From assembly GCA_036924085.1 (NCBI GenBank), contig JAVGWX010000011.1, positions 36,093,210 to 36,157,209 on the forward strand: a DNA stretch of 64,000 nt, read 5' to 3'. The DNA is from Ariolimax columbianus. Lineage: Eukaryota; Mollusca; Gastropoda; Stylommatophora; Arionidae. The translations under genes and the position numbers were made by a program. Positions 53,560 through 64,000 of the stretch are shown here, in pieces. Numbering within the stretch: the first letter of the stretch is position 1; each line of letters opens with the position of its first letter. The notes under the pieces are model-generated. The model worked only from the letters and a program-made list of their open reading frames with translations, made no database searches and was not told the DNA's origin.

Positions 53560-54645
53560 GACCGATCCTTCTGACCAATTTGATACAGACAAAGTTTCGT
53601 GAAACCTGACATGAGCAGCTGTCAGTCAGTCTATGAGACGACTCCTTAGAAATCTCTCTTACGCTTTTTTTTTTCTTTGGCAATCTACGATCGTGACAAC
53701 CTCTCAGGTGGCTCTGCTTGACAACCGCTGGTTAATTTCGTCCAGGCAACGTTTGAGAGAGTCTACGAGACTGACTGCTCCATTTAAGTGTTTCCCTTAC
53801 ACCAGATTCATACACTCAGACATAAGCCGTTTTCGAGACTACGGGACAATTCTTTAGTCGTCCCTCTTACACCATAGTTTGCTGTCATTTCATGGGATCA
53901 TCAAGAACTGATGCCCGTGAAATCCACAACGGACAAGTCTCACAAGGATAGCGTACACAACTTTCTCACTCGAGTGAACAACAGATCTTCAAGGACTGAT
54001 ATCCGTAAAAATCACATACACGTTGTCGCCAGCTGAGTCACTCGAGTGATCAGTTTACTCTCTCATGTCGCTGTAGAAGGACCACCATTCATTTTATTTT
54101 GCAAAAGTGCAACTACGAAAGGATCATAGTTGGATAATCCTCCATCCAGCTCTATGCAAAATTAACTTTGCATCATCCTCTATTAGCCCCTTATGCTCCT
54201 CGCTATCCAGTATGACCACGGTCACGAGGTATCTCTGTCCCCACTGCTGACTAGAGAGTAGCTCGAATCACTGTTCGACCTGCCCCGCCCGACAATCTGT
54301 CAAGTTCCTCCTTTCTAGAGTCCTCATTAACTTCTCTGGCTATCTTGCCACCCTGTCAATCTTTTGACCATGGTAATCTCATTGTGACAGTTTGTCATCA
54401 AATCATATGTCGCTCAAATCCACTACCCGCTTGTTTCTGTCTCTTGCTACTACAGCAATGGACGTATCTAACACCCCTACCAAATTCTGGCAAACTACAA
54501 CATTGGCGAAACACTAGCTCTACTCCTTTCCTTCTAAATGCTTAGCCTCCACCATCTTGAACACCTGTCTTACTCGTGTTAAATCGTGTAGACTATCACC
54601 TAAACTCGTGCATAATAACTACACGTAAAACTGACTAAATATCCT
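53560..54645. other. No recognisable gene
   Basis: Short frames only (up to 74 codons). A weak duplication of the aactgatgcccgtgaaatcc / gactgatatccgtaaaaatc type occurs at about 53905-54015. No repeat family recognised. Confidence 0.5.
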
Positions 54646-54654
54646 TGTTCCGGA

Positions 54655-54695
54655 CAACCCCCCCCCCACCCCCAACCCCCCCCCCCCCCCCACCC
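54655..54695. repeat. Poly-C tract
   Basis: Runs of 9 and 15 C separated by accccc-type breaks. The complementary strand is a strong candidate for G-quadruplex formation. Confidence 0.95.
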
Positions 54696-54911
54696 ATCAA
54701 AAAAACTGACCGTCCTTGACAAAGAATGCTTATCGTGACTGGCCTATAACTGACCTGTGCTAAAATATTGTATTATTGTCTCAGCTAACTTTAGCTCTCA
54801 ATGTTTAAGTTATAACTCATATACTTTACACATTTCACTTCACATAATATGCTACAACACATGACACTGTCTTTCCAAGTTATCTGACGTACATGACAAT
54901 TTCACTGAAAC

Positions 54912-55382
54912 TTGACACTGTTACAAAAGAAGAGGCAGAGCTTACACACTGTTACAACAGAAGAGGCAGAGCTTACACACTGTTACAACAGAAGAGGTAG
55001 AGCTTACACACTGTTACAACAGAAGAGGCAGAGCTTACACACTGTTACAACAGAAGAGGCAGAGCTTACACACTGTTACAACAGAAGAGGCAGAGCTTTC
55101 ACACTGTTACAAAAGAAGAGGCAGAGCTTACACACTGTTACAACAGAAGAGGTAGAGCTTAATACTGTTACAACAGAAGAGGCAGATCTTACACACTGTT
55201 ACAAAAGAAGAGGTAGAGCCTAATACTGTTACAACAGAAGAGGCAGAGCTTACACACTGTTACAAAAGAAGAGGCAGAGCTTACACACTGTTACAACAGA
55301 AGAGGTAGAGCTTAATACTGTTACAACAGAAGAGGCAGATCTTACACACTGTTACAACAGAAGAGGCAGAGCTTACATACTC
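54912..55382. repeat. 30-bp minisatellite
   Basis: About 16 units of acactgttacaacagaagag then gcagagctta (30 bp), with a 27-bp form (aatactgttacaacagaaga then ggtagagctt) and acaaaag/acaacag variants in a repeating order. Frame of 103 codons on plus is an artefact of a unit divisible by three. Confidence 0.96.
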
Positions 55383-55384
55383 TG

Positions 55385-56470
55385 TCAAGTTTGCGGTTAC
55401 AGTCAAACATTCTAGTAATGACGTTCAGATCGAGTCAATTTTCTATAAAGACGCGGCGAGGTTTTACGTACCCAGACAAGTTTACTGTGGGGTCAAGTGT
55501 TCTTGTAATGGCTTTCTGATTGAGTCAACTTTCCATAAACGATTGAACATTTTCATCTTGTTCTGATACCTGTCATTTCTGATCGTTCTATGGTAATTGT
55601 TTCCAGAGTATTGGAATCGAACACATATGGTGCTTTAGACTCAATAGTGTTTTGAATTTGTTTGAATAAAGGGGTGTTCATCAGCATGACTTAGAGAGTC
55701 TTCGCATTTTGCGAGCTAGCCGCCTCACCTCACTTGCTATAAATGATGTAGTGAGTTTATCCTTGGCTCTGTCAGATGGTCTTTTAATCTAGAAGGCTAG
55801 ACCAGCACTGATTGTTTTATGTCCTGACTTACTCTCAATTTTGCAGTGAGATTGTTTACAGAGGGTGTTTTAATCTAGAGGGCTTGGATTGTACTGATAG
55901 TCGCCTTTCTTGACTTGCCCTCAATGTTGTAGTGGACATCCTCGGCTCTGTCACACATAGAGGGTATTTTAATCTAGAGGGCTTGACCAGCAATGATAGT
56001 CGCCTGTCATGACTTGCTCTCCATGTTGTAGAGAGCTTTTTCTCGGCTATGTGACACGTCTTCTACCCAAGAGAGACCCGTACAGTTACTCCTTTTCTAC
56101 ATGTTGTCAAAGTGGGGCAATGGCCCTATTCTCGCTTCTACCACACACAAACCACCGACTGTGTTAAGAATCACATTGTGGTTCGAGTTCTGTGACCCAG
56201 ACACTGGACGCTGCTATGACCATCTTGGGAAAACTCAATAATAGTCGCATCAGATTTCCCGGGCATTACTGTTGTTTTCTCAGAAACTGGGTCGTAGATC
56301 GACCGCTTCAAGGAATCTGATTACGTCCAAAAGCTGTTATTTGTAAAAGTAAAATATAAATATCATGTCTTATCAGACGTCGGGAGTGAAGAGTTGAAGG
56401 CTTTATTGTTATCAGTTGATCTTTACGTAAGGTGGAATGACCAGTTCCCTTCCTCGCTGTCTTGTAGTAA
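55385..56470. other. Old ~115-bp degenerate duplications, no gene
   Basis: At about 55.70-56.05 kb the stretch ttaatctagagggcttgacc recurs roughly every 100-120 bp with ccttggctctgtca and cttgctctc..ttgtag around it, a decayed tandem repeat. Nothing coding is recognised. Confidence 0.55.
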
Positions 56471-56479
56471 ATCAGGTAT

Positions 56480-56860
56480 CCATTTACTTCTAGGTAAGGG
56501 AAGGAAGACTAACGTCTGGTTAATCAAAATATACTGATCAGAAATGTTAGTCAGGGTCAGGCAAAATATCTTGGCCAAGACCCTCACCTCGGCTTCCTAG
56601 TAGCCCTCCCTGGAAACGAGCTGTTTTAATGGCAATCTGGCTAACGAGGCAGGGGAACGACATGATCCCTGTAGTAGTGAGTGATATGAAAATCAAAACA
56701 AACATAGCCCAACCGCCTGGAGGACTACGGTCCATCTTCATCAGCCTGTTCGGGATGTGAGGAAAGCTACTACAACCACCACATAACTTCCTTTTCAGGG
56801 AGTTGAAAAGAGTAGCCTACACATTGTGGGCATTCGCAGACAACAACAACAACTTCTAGA
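56480..56860 (+). mobile_element. Repeat family D, longest plus-strand copy
   Basis: Carries ttacttctaggtaagggaag, gactaacgtctggtt, gatcagaaatgttagtcagg, ccaagaccctcacctcggct, gagctgttttaatggcaatc, catcagcctgttcgggatgt and ctacacattgtgggcattcg, and ends in a gacaacaacaacaact tail. Its 64-codon minus frame (56547-56741) is not a gene. Confidence 0.85.
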
Positions 56861-57209
56861 TAGACTGGGGCGTTTCAGATATGGCATTTATTACGGTTCC
56901 ATTATCACTACAAGCAGGGGCGCTACACACTTAAGAGATGTTTATCATGAGTTTAAATTCTCTTTGTCTACTCTCGTTCCTTAAGAACCATAATCAACAA
57001 CTCCATCTTGGCTCCTCGCTGAAAGTCTGTAACAAAGCGCTTAAGTGCAGTAGTTAACTGTCCAATTTACGTAACAATACCTTTGACATAACGAAGCTTC
57101 TGGACAAATGGAAAACTGTTTTCACTTGCCTCTTATGGAGGGCTATAATGGTGTAATCATTTCCTATAATTCGAAAGGTTGCACAAATAGACGAACAATG
57201 AACAACGCA

Positions 57210-60200
57210 TCAACCCCAATCAGGAACAAACCAACCCCAATCATGAACAACCCAACCCCAATCATGTACAATCCAAAACCAATCATGAACAACCCAACAA
57301 CAATTATGAACAACCCAATCCCAATCATGAACAACCCAACAACCCAATCAGGAAAAACACAACCCCAATCATGAACAACCCAACAATCCCAATCATAAAC
57401 AACCCAACAACCCCAATCATGAACAACCCAACAAACCCAATCATGAACAACCCAACAATCCCAATCATGAACAACCCAACAATCCCAATCATAAACAACC
57501 AAACAACCCCAATAATGAACAACGCCATCCAAATCATGAACAACCCAACCTCAATAATGAACAACCCAACAACCCCAATCATGAACAACCCAGCCCCAAT
57601 CATGAACAACCCAACCCCAATCATGAACAACCCAACCCCAATCATAAACAACCCAACCCCAACCATGAACAACCCAACCCAAATAATAAACAGCCCAACA
57701 ACCCAAATCATGAACAACCCAACAATTACAATAATGAACAACCCAACACAAATCATGAACAGCACAACCCCAATAATGCACAACCCAACCCCACTCATGA
57801 ACAGCACAACCCCAATAATGAACAGCCCAACACCAATCATGAACAGCCCAACCCCAATAATGCACAACCCAACGCCAATCATGAACAGCCCAAAAACATC
57901 AATCATGAACAGCCCAATAACGCCAATAATGAACAACCGAACCCCAATCATGAACAGCCCAACCCAAATAATGAACAACCTAACCCCAATCATGAACAGC
58001 CCAACAACCCCAATAATGAACAACCCAACCCCAATCACGAACAGCCCAACCCCAATAATGAACAACCCAACCCCAATCACGAACAGCCCAACCCCAATAA
58101 TGAACAACCCAACACCAATAATGCACAACCTAACCTCAATAATGAACATCCCAACAACCCCAATCATGAACAGCCCAACAACCCCAATCATGAACAGCCC
58201 AAAAACACCAATCATGAACAACCCAACACCAATCATGAACAACCCAACACCAATCTTGAACAGCCCAACACCAATCATGAACAGCCCAACACCAATCATG
58301 AACAACCCAACCCCAATCATGAACAACCCAACCCCAATCATGAAAAGCCCAACACCAATCATGAACAGCCCAACATCACCAATCATGAACAACCCAACCC
58401 CAATCATGAACAACCCAACCCCAATCATGAAAAGCCCAACACCAATCATGAACAGCCCAACAACACCAATCATGAACAACCCAACCCCAATCATGAACAG
58501 CCCAACACCAATCATGAACAGCCCAACAACCCCAATAATAAACAACCAAACACCAATCATGAACAACCCAACTCCAATCATGAACAGCCCAACAACCCAA
58601 ATAATGAACTACCAAACACCGATCATGAACAGCCAAAGAACACCAATCATGAACAGCCCAACAACACCAATCATGAAAAACCCAACCCCAATCATGAACA
58701 GCCAAACAACCCCAATAATGAACAACCCAACACCAATCATGAACAGCCCAACACCAATCATGAACAGCCCAACAACACCAATCATGAACAGCCCAACAAC
58801 ACCAATCATGAACAGCCCAACCCCAATAATGAACAACCAAACACCAATCATGAACAGCCCAACAACACCAATCAGGAACAGCCCAACCCCAATAATGAAA
58901 AGCCCAACCCCAATAATGAACAGCCCAACAACCCCATAATGAACAACCAAACACCAATAATGAACAACCCAACCCCAATAATGAACAACCCAACCCCAAT
59001 AATGAACAACCCAACCCCAATCACGAACAACCCAACCCCAATAATGCACAACCCAACCCCAATCACGAACAACCCAACCCCAATAATGAACAACCCTAGC
59101 CCAATAATGAACAACCCAACCCCAATCACGAACAACCCAACCCCAATAATGAACAACCCAACCCCAATAATGCACAACCCAACCCCAATCACGAACAACC
59201 CAACCCCAAAAATGAACAGCCCAACCCCAATCATGAACAGCCCAACCCCAATAATGAACAACCCAACCCCAATCATGAAGAGCCCTACAACCCAAATAAT
59301 GAACAACCCAACACCAATAATGAACAACCCAACCCCAATAATGAAAAGCCCAACCCCAATAATGAACAGCCCAACAACCCCAATCATGAACAGCCCAACC
59401 CCAATAATGAAAAGCCCAACCCCAATAATGAACAGCCCAACAACCCCAATCATGAACAGCCCAACAACACCAATCATGAACAACCCAACCCCAATCATGA
59501 ACAACCCAACCCCAATCATGAACAACCCAACCCCAATAATGAACAACCCAACCCCAATAATGAACAGCCCAACCCCAATAATGAACAACCCAACACCAAT
59601 CATGAACAGCCCAACCCCAATAATGAACAACCCAACCCCAATAATGAAAAGCCCAACCCCAATAATGAACAGCCCAACAACCCCAATCATGAACAGCCCA
59701 ACAACACCAATCATGAACAACCAAACCCCAATCATGAACAACCCAACCCCAATCATGAACAACCCAACCCCAATCATGAACAGCCCAACAACACCAATCA
59801 TGAACAACGCAACCCCAATCATGAACAACCCAACCCCAATCATGAACAGCCCAACAACACCAATCATGAACAACCCAACCCCAATCATGAACAACCCAAC
59901 CCCAATCAAGAACAGCCCAACCTCAATCATGAACAACCCAACCCCAATCATGAACAGCCCAACAACACCAATCATGAACAGCCCAACAACCCCAATCATG
60001 AACAGCCCAACAACCCCAATCATAAAAAGCCCAACAACCCCAATCATGAACAGCCCAACAACCCCAATCATGAACAGCCCAACAACACCAATCATGAACA
60101 GCCCAACAACCCCAATCATGAACAGCCCAACAACCCCAATCATGAACAGCCCAACAACTCTAATCATGAACAACACAACCCCAATAATGAACAGCCCAAC

Positions 60201-60902
60201 AACCCCAATCATGAACAGCCCAACAACCCCAATCATGAACAGCCCAACAACCCCAATCATGAACAGCCAAACAACCCCAATCATGAACAGCCCAACAACC
60301 CCAATCATGAACAGCCCAACAACCCCAATCATGAACAGCCTAACAACCCCAATCATGAACAGCCCAACAAACCCAATCATGAACAGCCCAACCCCAATCA
60401 TGAACAGCCCAACAACCCCAATCATGAACAGCCCAACCTCAATCATGAACAACACAACCCCAATCATGAACAACCCAACCCCAATCATGAACAACCCAAC
60501 CCCAATCATGAACAGCCCAACCCCAATCATGAACAACCCAACCTCAATCGTGAACAACCCAACCTCAATCATAAACAACCCAACCTCAATCGTGAACAAG
60601 CCAACCTCAATCATGAACAACCCAACCTCAATCATGAACAACCCAATCTCAATCATGAACAGCCCAACCCCAATCATGAACAGCCCAACCTCAATAATGA
60701 ACAACCCAACCCAAATCATGAGCAGCCCAACCTCAATCATGAACAGCCCAACCCCAATCATGAACAGCGAAACCCCAATCATGAACAGCCCAACCTCAAT
60801 CATGAACAACCCAACCCCAATCATGAACAACCCAACCCCAATCATGAACAACCCAACCCCAATCATGAACAACCCAACCCCAATCATGAACAACCCAACA
60901 TC
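57210..60902. repeat. 3.7-kb array of 21- and 24-bp units
   Basis: Two unit types alternate: a 21-bp form (ccaaccccaatcatgaacaa then c) and a 24-bp form with an extra aca (ccaacaaccccaatcatgaa then cagc). Variants differ at aataatg/aatcatg/aatcacg and aacaac/aacagc. The plus strand is A+C-rich with few G or T, and the minus strand carries GGGGTTGGG in most units. About 165 units are present. Both unit sizes are multiples of three, so frames of 522 and 680 codons (plus) and 691 and 418 codons (minus) stay open. Confidence 0.97.
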
Positions 60903-60981
60903 AGTCAGTGAGATTGTTGGTAGAGACAAAACTTCTTTAGGGCACACTTTCCGCAGTCCCGCTATCGAATGCTATCTTTAG
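57371..60981 (+). other. Long open frames across the array, probably non-coding
   Basis: Frame 57371-58939 (522 codons) and frame 58939-60981 (680 codons) encode tandem NNPTPIM and NSPTTPIM peptides and end in about 30 non-repeat residues. They are separated by a one-base loss near 58936 (ccccataatg for ccccaataatg). The minus strand is equally open. No signal peptide or domain is seen, the start codon lies inside the repeat, and no intron or promoter signal can be claimed. Recorded because gene predictors would call it. Confidence 0.6.
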
Positions 60982-61240
60982 TACACACTCAGTGCATATT
61001 CGGCCGTGACAAGAGACACAGAATATGACAGCTGACACGGGATAACGGGAAATACATGAGATTATGTACCGATGGTAATAAAGGTCTGAATGGTCTCACG
61101 CTGGCTCTCTGTCCACAGGAACACGAGACAAAATCTCGGTACATCATTCAAATGTGTGTGTTTTTAAATAAGGAGTGGAGAAATAAAAAGAAATTATGGA
61201 CGACTGCACGACCAAGCGACTTTTATTCTCTATAAATATT
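60903..61240. other. Unique flank right of the array
   Basis: No recognised element. It contains the last 25 or so codons of the long plus frame, ending at the tag at 60979-60981. Confidence 0.5.
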
Positions 61241-61249
61241 TCCAGTTTT

Positions 61250-62575
61250 AGGCTTAGTCTTAGTCTTCCTGGGTACTTGCGTCGTAATTCACCTCAAATA
61301 AAAGAAAATATATTTTTAGTTTCAAATTTTAGGTAGTGACGTTACAGAATAGTCCATTGTTTGGATCTCCCTGTTTTCCGAATGCCCCTTGGTGTCCATT
61401 CGAGTGCTTGCAATAGAAGACGGCTGTTGTGCATTCTAAGGACATGTCCGATGTATGTTCATCGTTTTTTTCCAGTTGATGGTCGACACGTATAGTTGGT
61501 TTGTCTCTGTTCTTATCGAGTTATTAGTTATGAAAAGGTCCCAGCGTGTATTCAATAATTTTCTTAAATATTTATTTTCAAATAGATTTAATTTGTGTTC
61601 TAGCGCTCCTGTTGTCTTCTAGCTTTCACATCCATATGTCATGACTGATATTACGATTGAGTTGAATAGTCTGAGCTTGGTATGTTTTCTGAGTGTTCTT
61701 GATTTCCAGATTTTGGTTAGCTGAGTTAAAGGCGCACTAGGGCAATGCAATTCTAGTGGAAATTTCTTTCGTGGCATCTCCATCTTGTGTCGTTTTGCTT
61801 CCCAGGTATGTGTACTGTTGGCAATTTTATAGAGATTTCACATGTAGCTTGATATCAACCGTTGTGATTGTGGAAGCCATGATTTTTGTATTTGAGTCGT
61901 TTACTTGAAGTCCTATCTGTTCTGACCATTGGCATAGTTTATCTATATTTTCTTATGTTTTTTTCATTAGTGGTACTTATTAGCGCTGAGTCGTCTGCAA
62001 AATAAACATCCTCTAAGGTCTTGTTATCTGTGCATTTTATGTCTAAATACTTATCATCTGCATAGTGTTTCATCATCCAATCTATAGCTATGTTAAATAG
62101 TAGAGGTAATAAAATACACCAGTTTTACTCCTGTTTTTATGTTAAACCATTCAGTGTTGCTTTCGGTTGTTCGAGCACAGCATCGTGAATTATCATATAA
62201 GGCATTGATAATATGTATTTTCAGGGTAAACCAAAGTTCTTTAGAGTTTTCCATAATGTTGGACGATGTAGACGGCCAAAGGCCTTCTGGAAGTCATTGA
62301 AGTTGATGATTAGGGGGGGATTACATTTCTACTGATTCTTCTAAAATAGTTCTGAGTGTAAAAATTTGATCAATGCAAGAACGCTTTGGTCTAAAGCCAG
62401 CATATTCTTCTCTTATGATGACATCTACCTGTTCCCTGAGCCTTTCTAATACATGCTGCAGAGTACTTTCCCAGGCACTAACAGGAGTGTTATGCCATGC
62501 CAGTTGTTACAATCGGATAAATCTCCTTTCTTTGGTATTTTTACAATAATACCATCGTTTACACTGTTGGGGTGG
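61250..62575 (-). mobile_element. LINE RT remnant, minus strand
   Basis: Minus-strand blocks: NCNWHGITLLLVPGKVLCSM-like text (about 62.5 kb), the RT motif EEYAGFRPKRSCIDQIFTLR (62.36-62.42 kb), a shifted palm region (62.27 kb), GVKLVYFI (62.12 kb), the catalytic DVYFADDSALIS (61.98-62.02 kb) and a degraded C-terminus to 61.3 kb. No endonuclease and no RNase H on this strand. Many stops. Confidence 0.82.
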
Positions 62576-62791
62576 TTTTTCCTCTTTCCACACATCCTAT
62601 ATGATGGATATGCGATGAGAGGGTAGTAACATATGCGGCTTTTAACATTTCACCAGTTATCTTCGATACTCCGATCTTGAAGATGCGGTACATGCTGGAA
62701 CTTATGTCTATGACATCCAGACATAAATTGGCATAGCTCCAAGCCTGTATGAAGATGACCACAAATAGGTCACAACCAGAACATAATAACA

Positions 62792-62809
62792 CCCCCCCCC
62801 CCCCCCCAG
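62792..62809. repeat. Poly-C run
   Basis: Seventeen to eighteen C in a row, in otherwise ordinary sequence. Confidence 0.95.
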
Positions 62810-63029
62810 ATGACAAGGGGCCAGGAATCAAGGGAGTGGTGTCATTGATGGCACAGGAAGTGAGAAGAATTGGACGTGTGACCATAGAAGATGATTAAGA
62901 ATGGAAAAGACTGGATTCACATTGGTGATAGAATGGCATATTACCCCAGTCATCTTAATTCCAGGCAGGGAATGCAGAGAGTGGTGCAGTGGGAGAGCAG
63001 AGCTCAAGGTTAACAATTTGAAAAATGAT

Positions 63030-63425
63030 TACATCCAGTCTAGTAATGCCAACTTATATACCGACAGATCAGTGCTACAGAGATATCTAGTTGGGACGTC
63101 TATGCCAGATTGAGGGGGTGGGTTATCGCTAAGTAGTGCGATTTTTACAGAACAGCAATCTCTAGTATGAGTATGGAGATGAAAGGAGTGTCTGCAGCTC
63201 TGATATAACTGTCTGTGACCTCATTAACAGAGGCAGTCATCGTATCAGACTCTCTATATTTACTTTTGAAGGTACAGAAGGACTAGTTAAGGCACGAGTG
63301 GATGATCGATATACAAAGAAACGTCAAATCTAAGGGGATGAAGTGGATCTATTGCGCTGGTCATTCTGGGGTTCAGGGCAGCTAAAGTGCTGACATCCTG
63401 GCTGCGTGCACCAGATGAGAAACTA
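63030..63425 (+). pseudogene. RNase H remnant of another LINE
   Basis: The plus strand has NLYTDRSVLQRY at about 63.05-63.09 kb, a form of the first RNase H motif YTDGS with Gly changed to Arg. The last motif is in the frame WIYCAGHSGVQG, a stop, then ADILAA at 63.35-63.40 kb. The two are about 300 bp apart, the right spacing for RNase H, with stops and shifts between. It resembles the FGHSNTIGNDKADILAERGS piece at 47.1 kb more than the 14.9-kb family. Confidence 0.65.
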
Positions 63426-63429
63426 TTCT

Positions 63430-64000
63430 CAACGTCATTGATCTACGGTTGTCCATGTTGAACTCACTCAATGCAGTTGTTGACAGTTTATCATATTTGC
63501 ATGCTACTCCTTCTAGTCCTCTGACACTTCCTGAGTGTTCCACGTAATATTCCTCGCTCTGTCATTTATCATATTATCACCATTGTATCTCACCCGGTGC
63601 ATTAATTTCTCTCCTCCCAATCTCTAAGTTGATGTTCTATAACCTTCCCGTCTTCCTCATTCGTTGAATGTTCCATGGAACTAAGTTTAAACACGGATTT
63701 CGCTTGACGACGACCGGAGAGGTTAACAGAAAAGGCAATATTATACTAGAACATATTTCTTCTGCTGTAACAATGTTGCTTTGAAAGCCCAGCAAATTCA
63801 GGATTTGTCTGCAGATCATGGGGTATGACCGAAGACCACAAGTTATCGAAATACCACACTTTTAGAAACACTGTTTCATTAAGCTAAATTAGTAGGGATA
63901 ATTTCCATCTTCTCTTTAGACGCTCTGGTGTAACCAAGCTAACCATTTTCTCCCCAGAGCTTCAAATCTATCAGGCAGCAGACCAATGGTCTGATCACAT
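63430..64000. other. No recognisable gene
   Basis: Probably the continuation of the RNase H LINE's 3' part, judging by position only. Open frames are at most 60 codons. Confidence 0.4.

Noticed and set aside
57371..60981. Giant repetitive protein of 522 plus 680 residues (tandem NNPTPIM)
   Set aside because: Both strands are open over the same region, the unit sizes are multiples of three, and there is no domain, signal peptide or non-repeat start. The open frame follows from repeat arithmetic. Kept only as a low-confidence note.

Overview
The window reads as metazoan nuclear DNA from an intergenic, repeat-saturated region. No host protein gene, intact tRNA or intact rRNA can be supported. 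The LINE C-terminal motifs, the tRNA-derived SINEs, the Tc1/mariner fragments and the 18S/28S-like segments together fit an invertebrate. My best guess is a mollusc, possibly a heterobranch gastropod, but this rests on general resemblance and the sequence alone cannot name the species.

Layout. 1-2.4 kb: a 35-bp minisatellite, SINE copies and LINE scraps. 4.2-4.8 kb: a LINE C-terminus. 7.6-10.7 kb: a nearly full-length but broken minus-strand APE-type LINE. 12.5-14.9 kb: a SINE nested in another repeat, then LINE pieces holding 72-bp and 34-bp minisatellites. 14.9-16.6 kb: a 5'-truncated RT/RNase H LINE with a 12-bp target-site duplication. 17.5-19.1 kb: mariner remnants and nested SINEs. 20.6-22.6 kb: LINE remnants. 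23.4-26.1 kb: two minisatellites, one split by an rRNA-derived retroposon. 27.1-30.5 kb: LINE remnants and SINEs. 31.4-32.5 kb: a 40-bp array. 33.06-33.83 kb: a mariner-derived foldback element. 34.7-37.8 kb: LINE remnants. 38.4-41.0 kb: 45-bp and 17-bp arrays. 41.9-48.8 kb: RNase H LINE pieces, SINEs and a 36-bp array. 49.5-51.2 kb: a 15-bp array and a LINE. 51.4-53.6 kb: a second, larger rRNA-derived retroposon. 54.9-55.4 kb: a 30-bp array. 57.2-60.9 kb: a 3.7-kb 21/24-bp array. 61.2-63.5 kb: further LINE and RNase H remnants.

The most unusual content is a pair of composite retroposons (23682-24969 plus strand; 51461-53543 minus strand). Each is a mosaic of 18S and 28S rRNA segments joined to a roughly 500-bp non-rRNA tail. 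Each ends in the same GCGTACGAAGAAG terminus as the RT/RNase H LINE at 14917-16601. Both sit between target-site duplications and both share the same 18S-to-28S junctions, so they descend from one chimeric source RNA or element rather than from independent pseudogene events.

A second theme is that several minisatellites (units of 35, 17, 36 and probably 34 and 72 bp) lie inside LINE 3' coding sequence, as if the C-terminal region of these elements repeatedly nucleates tandem arrays. Long open frames in the arrays (up to 691 codons, often on both strands) follow from unit lengths divisible by three and are not evidence for proteins.
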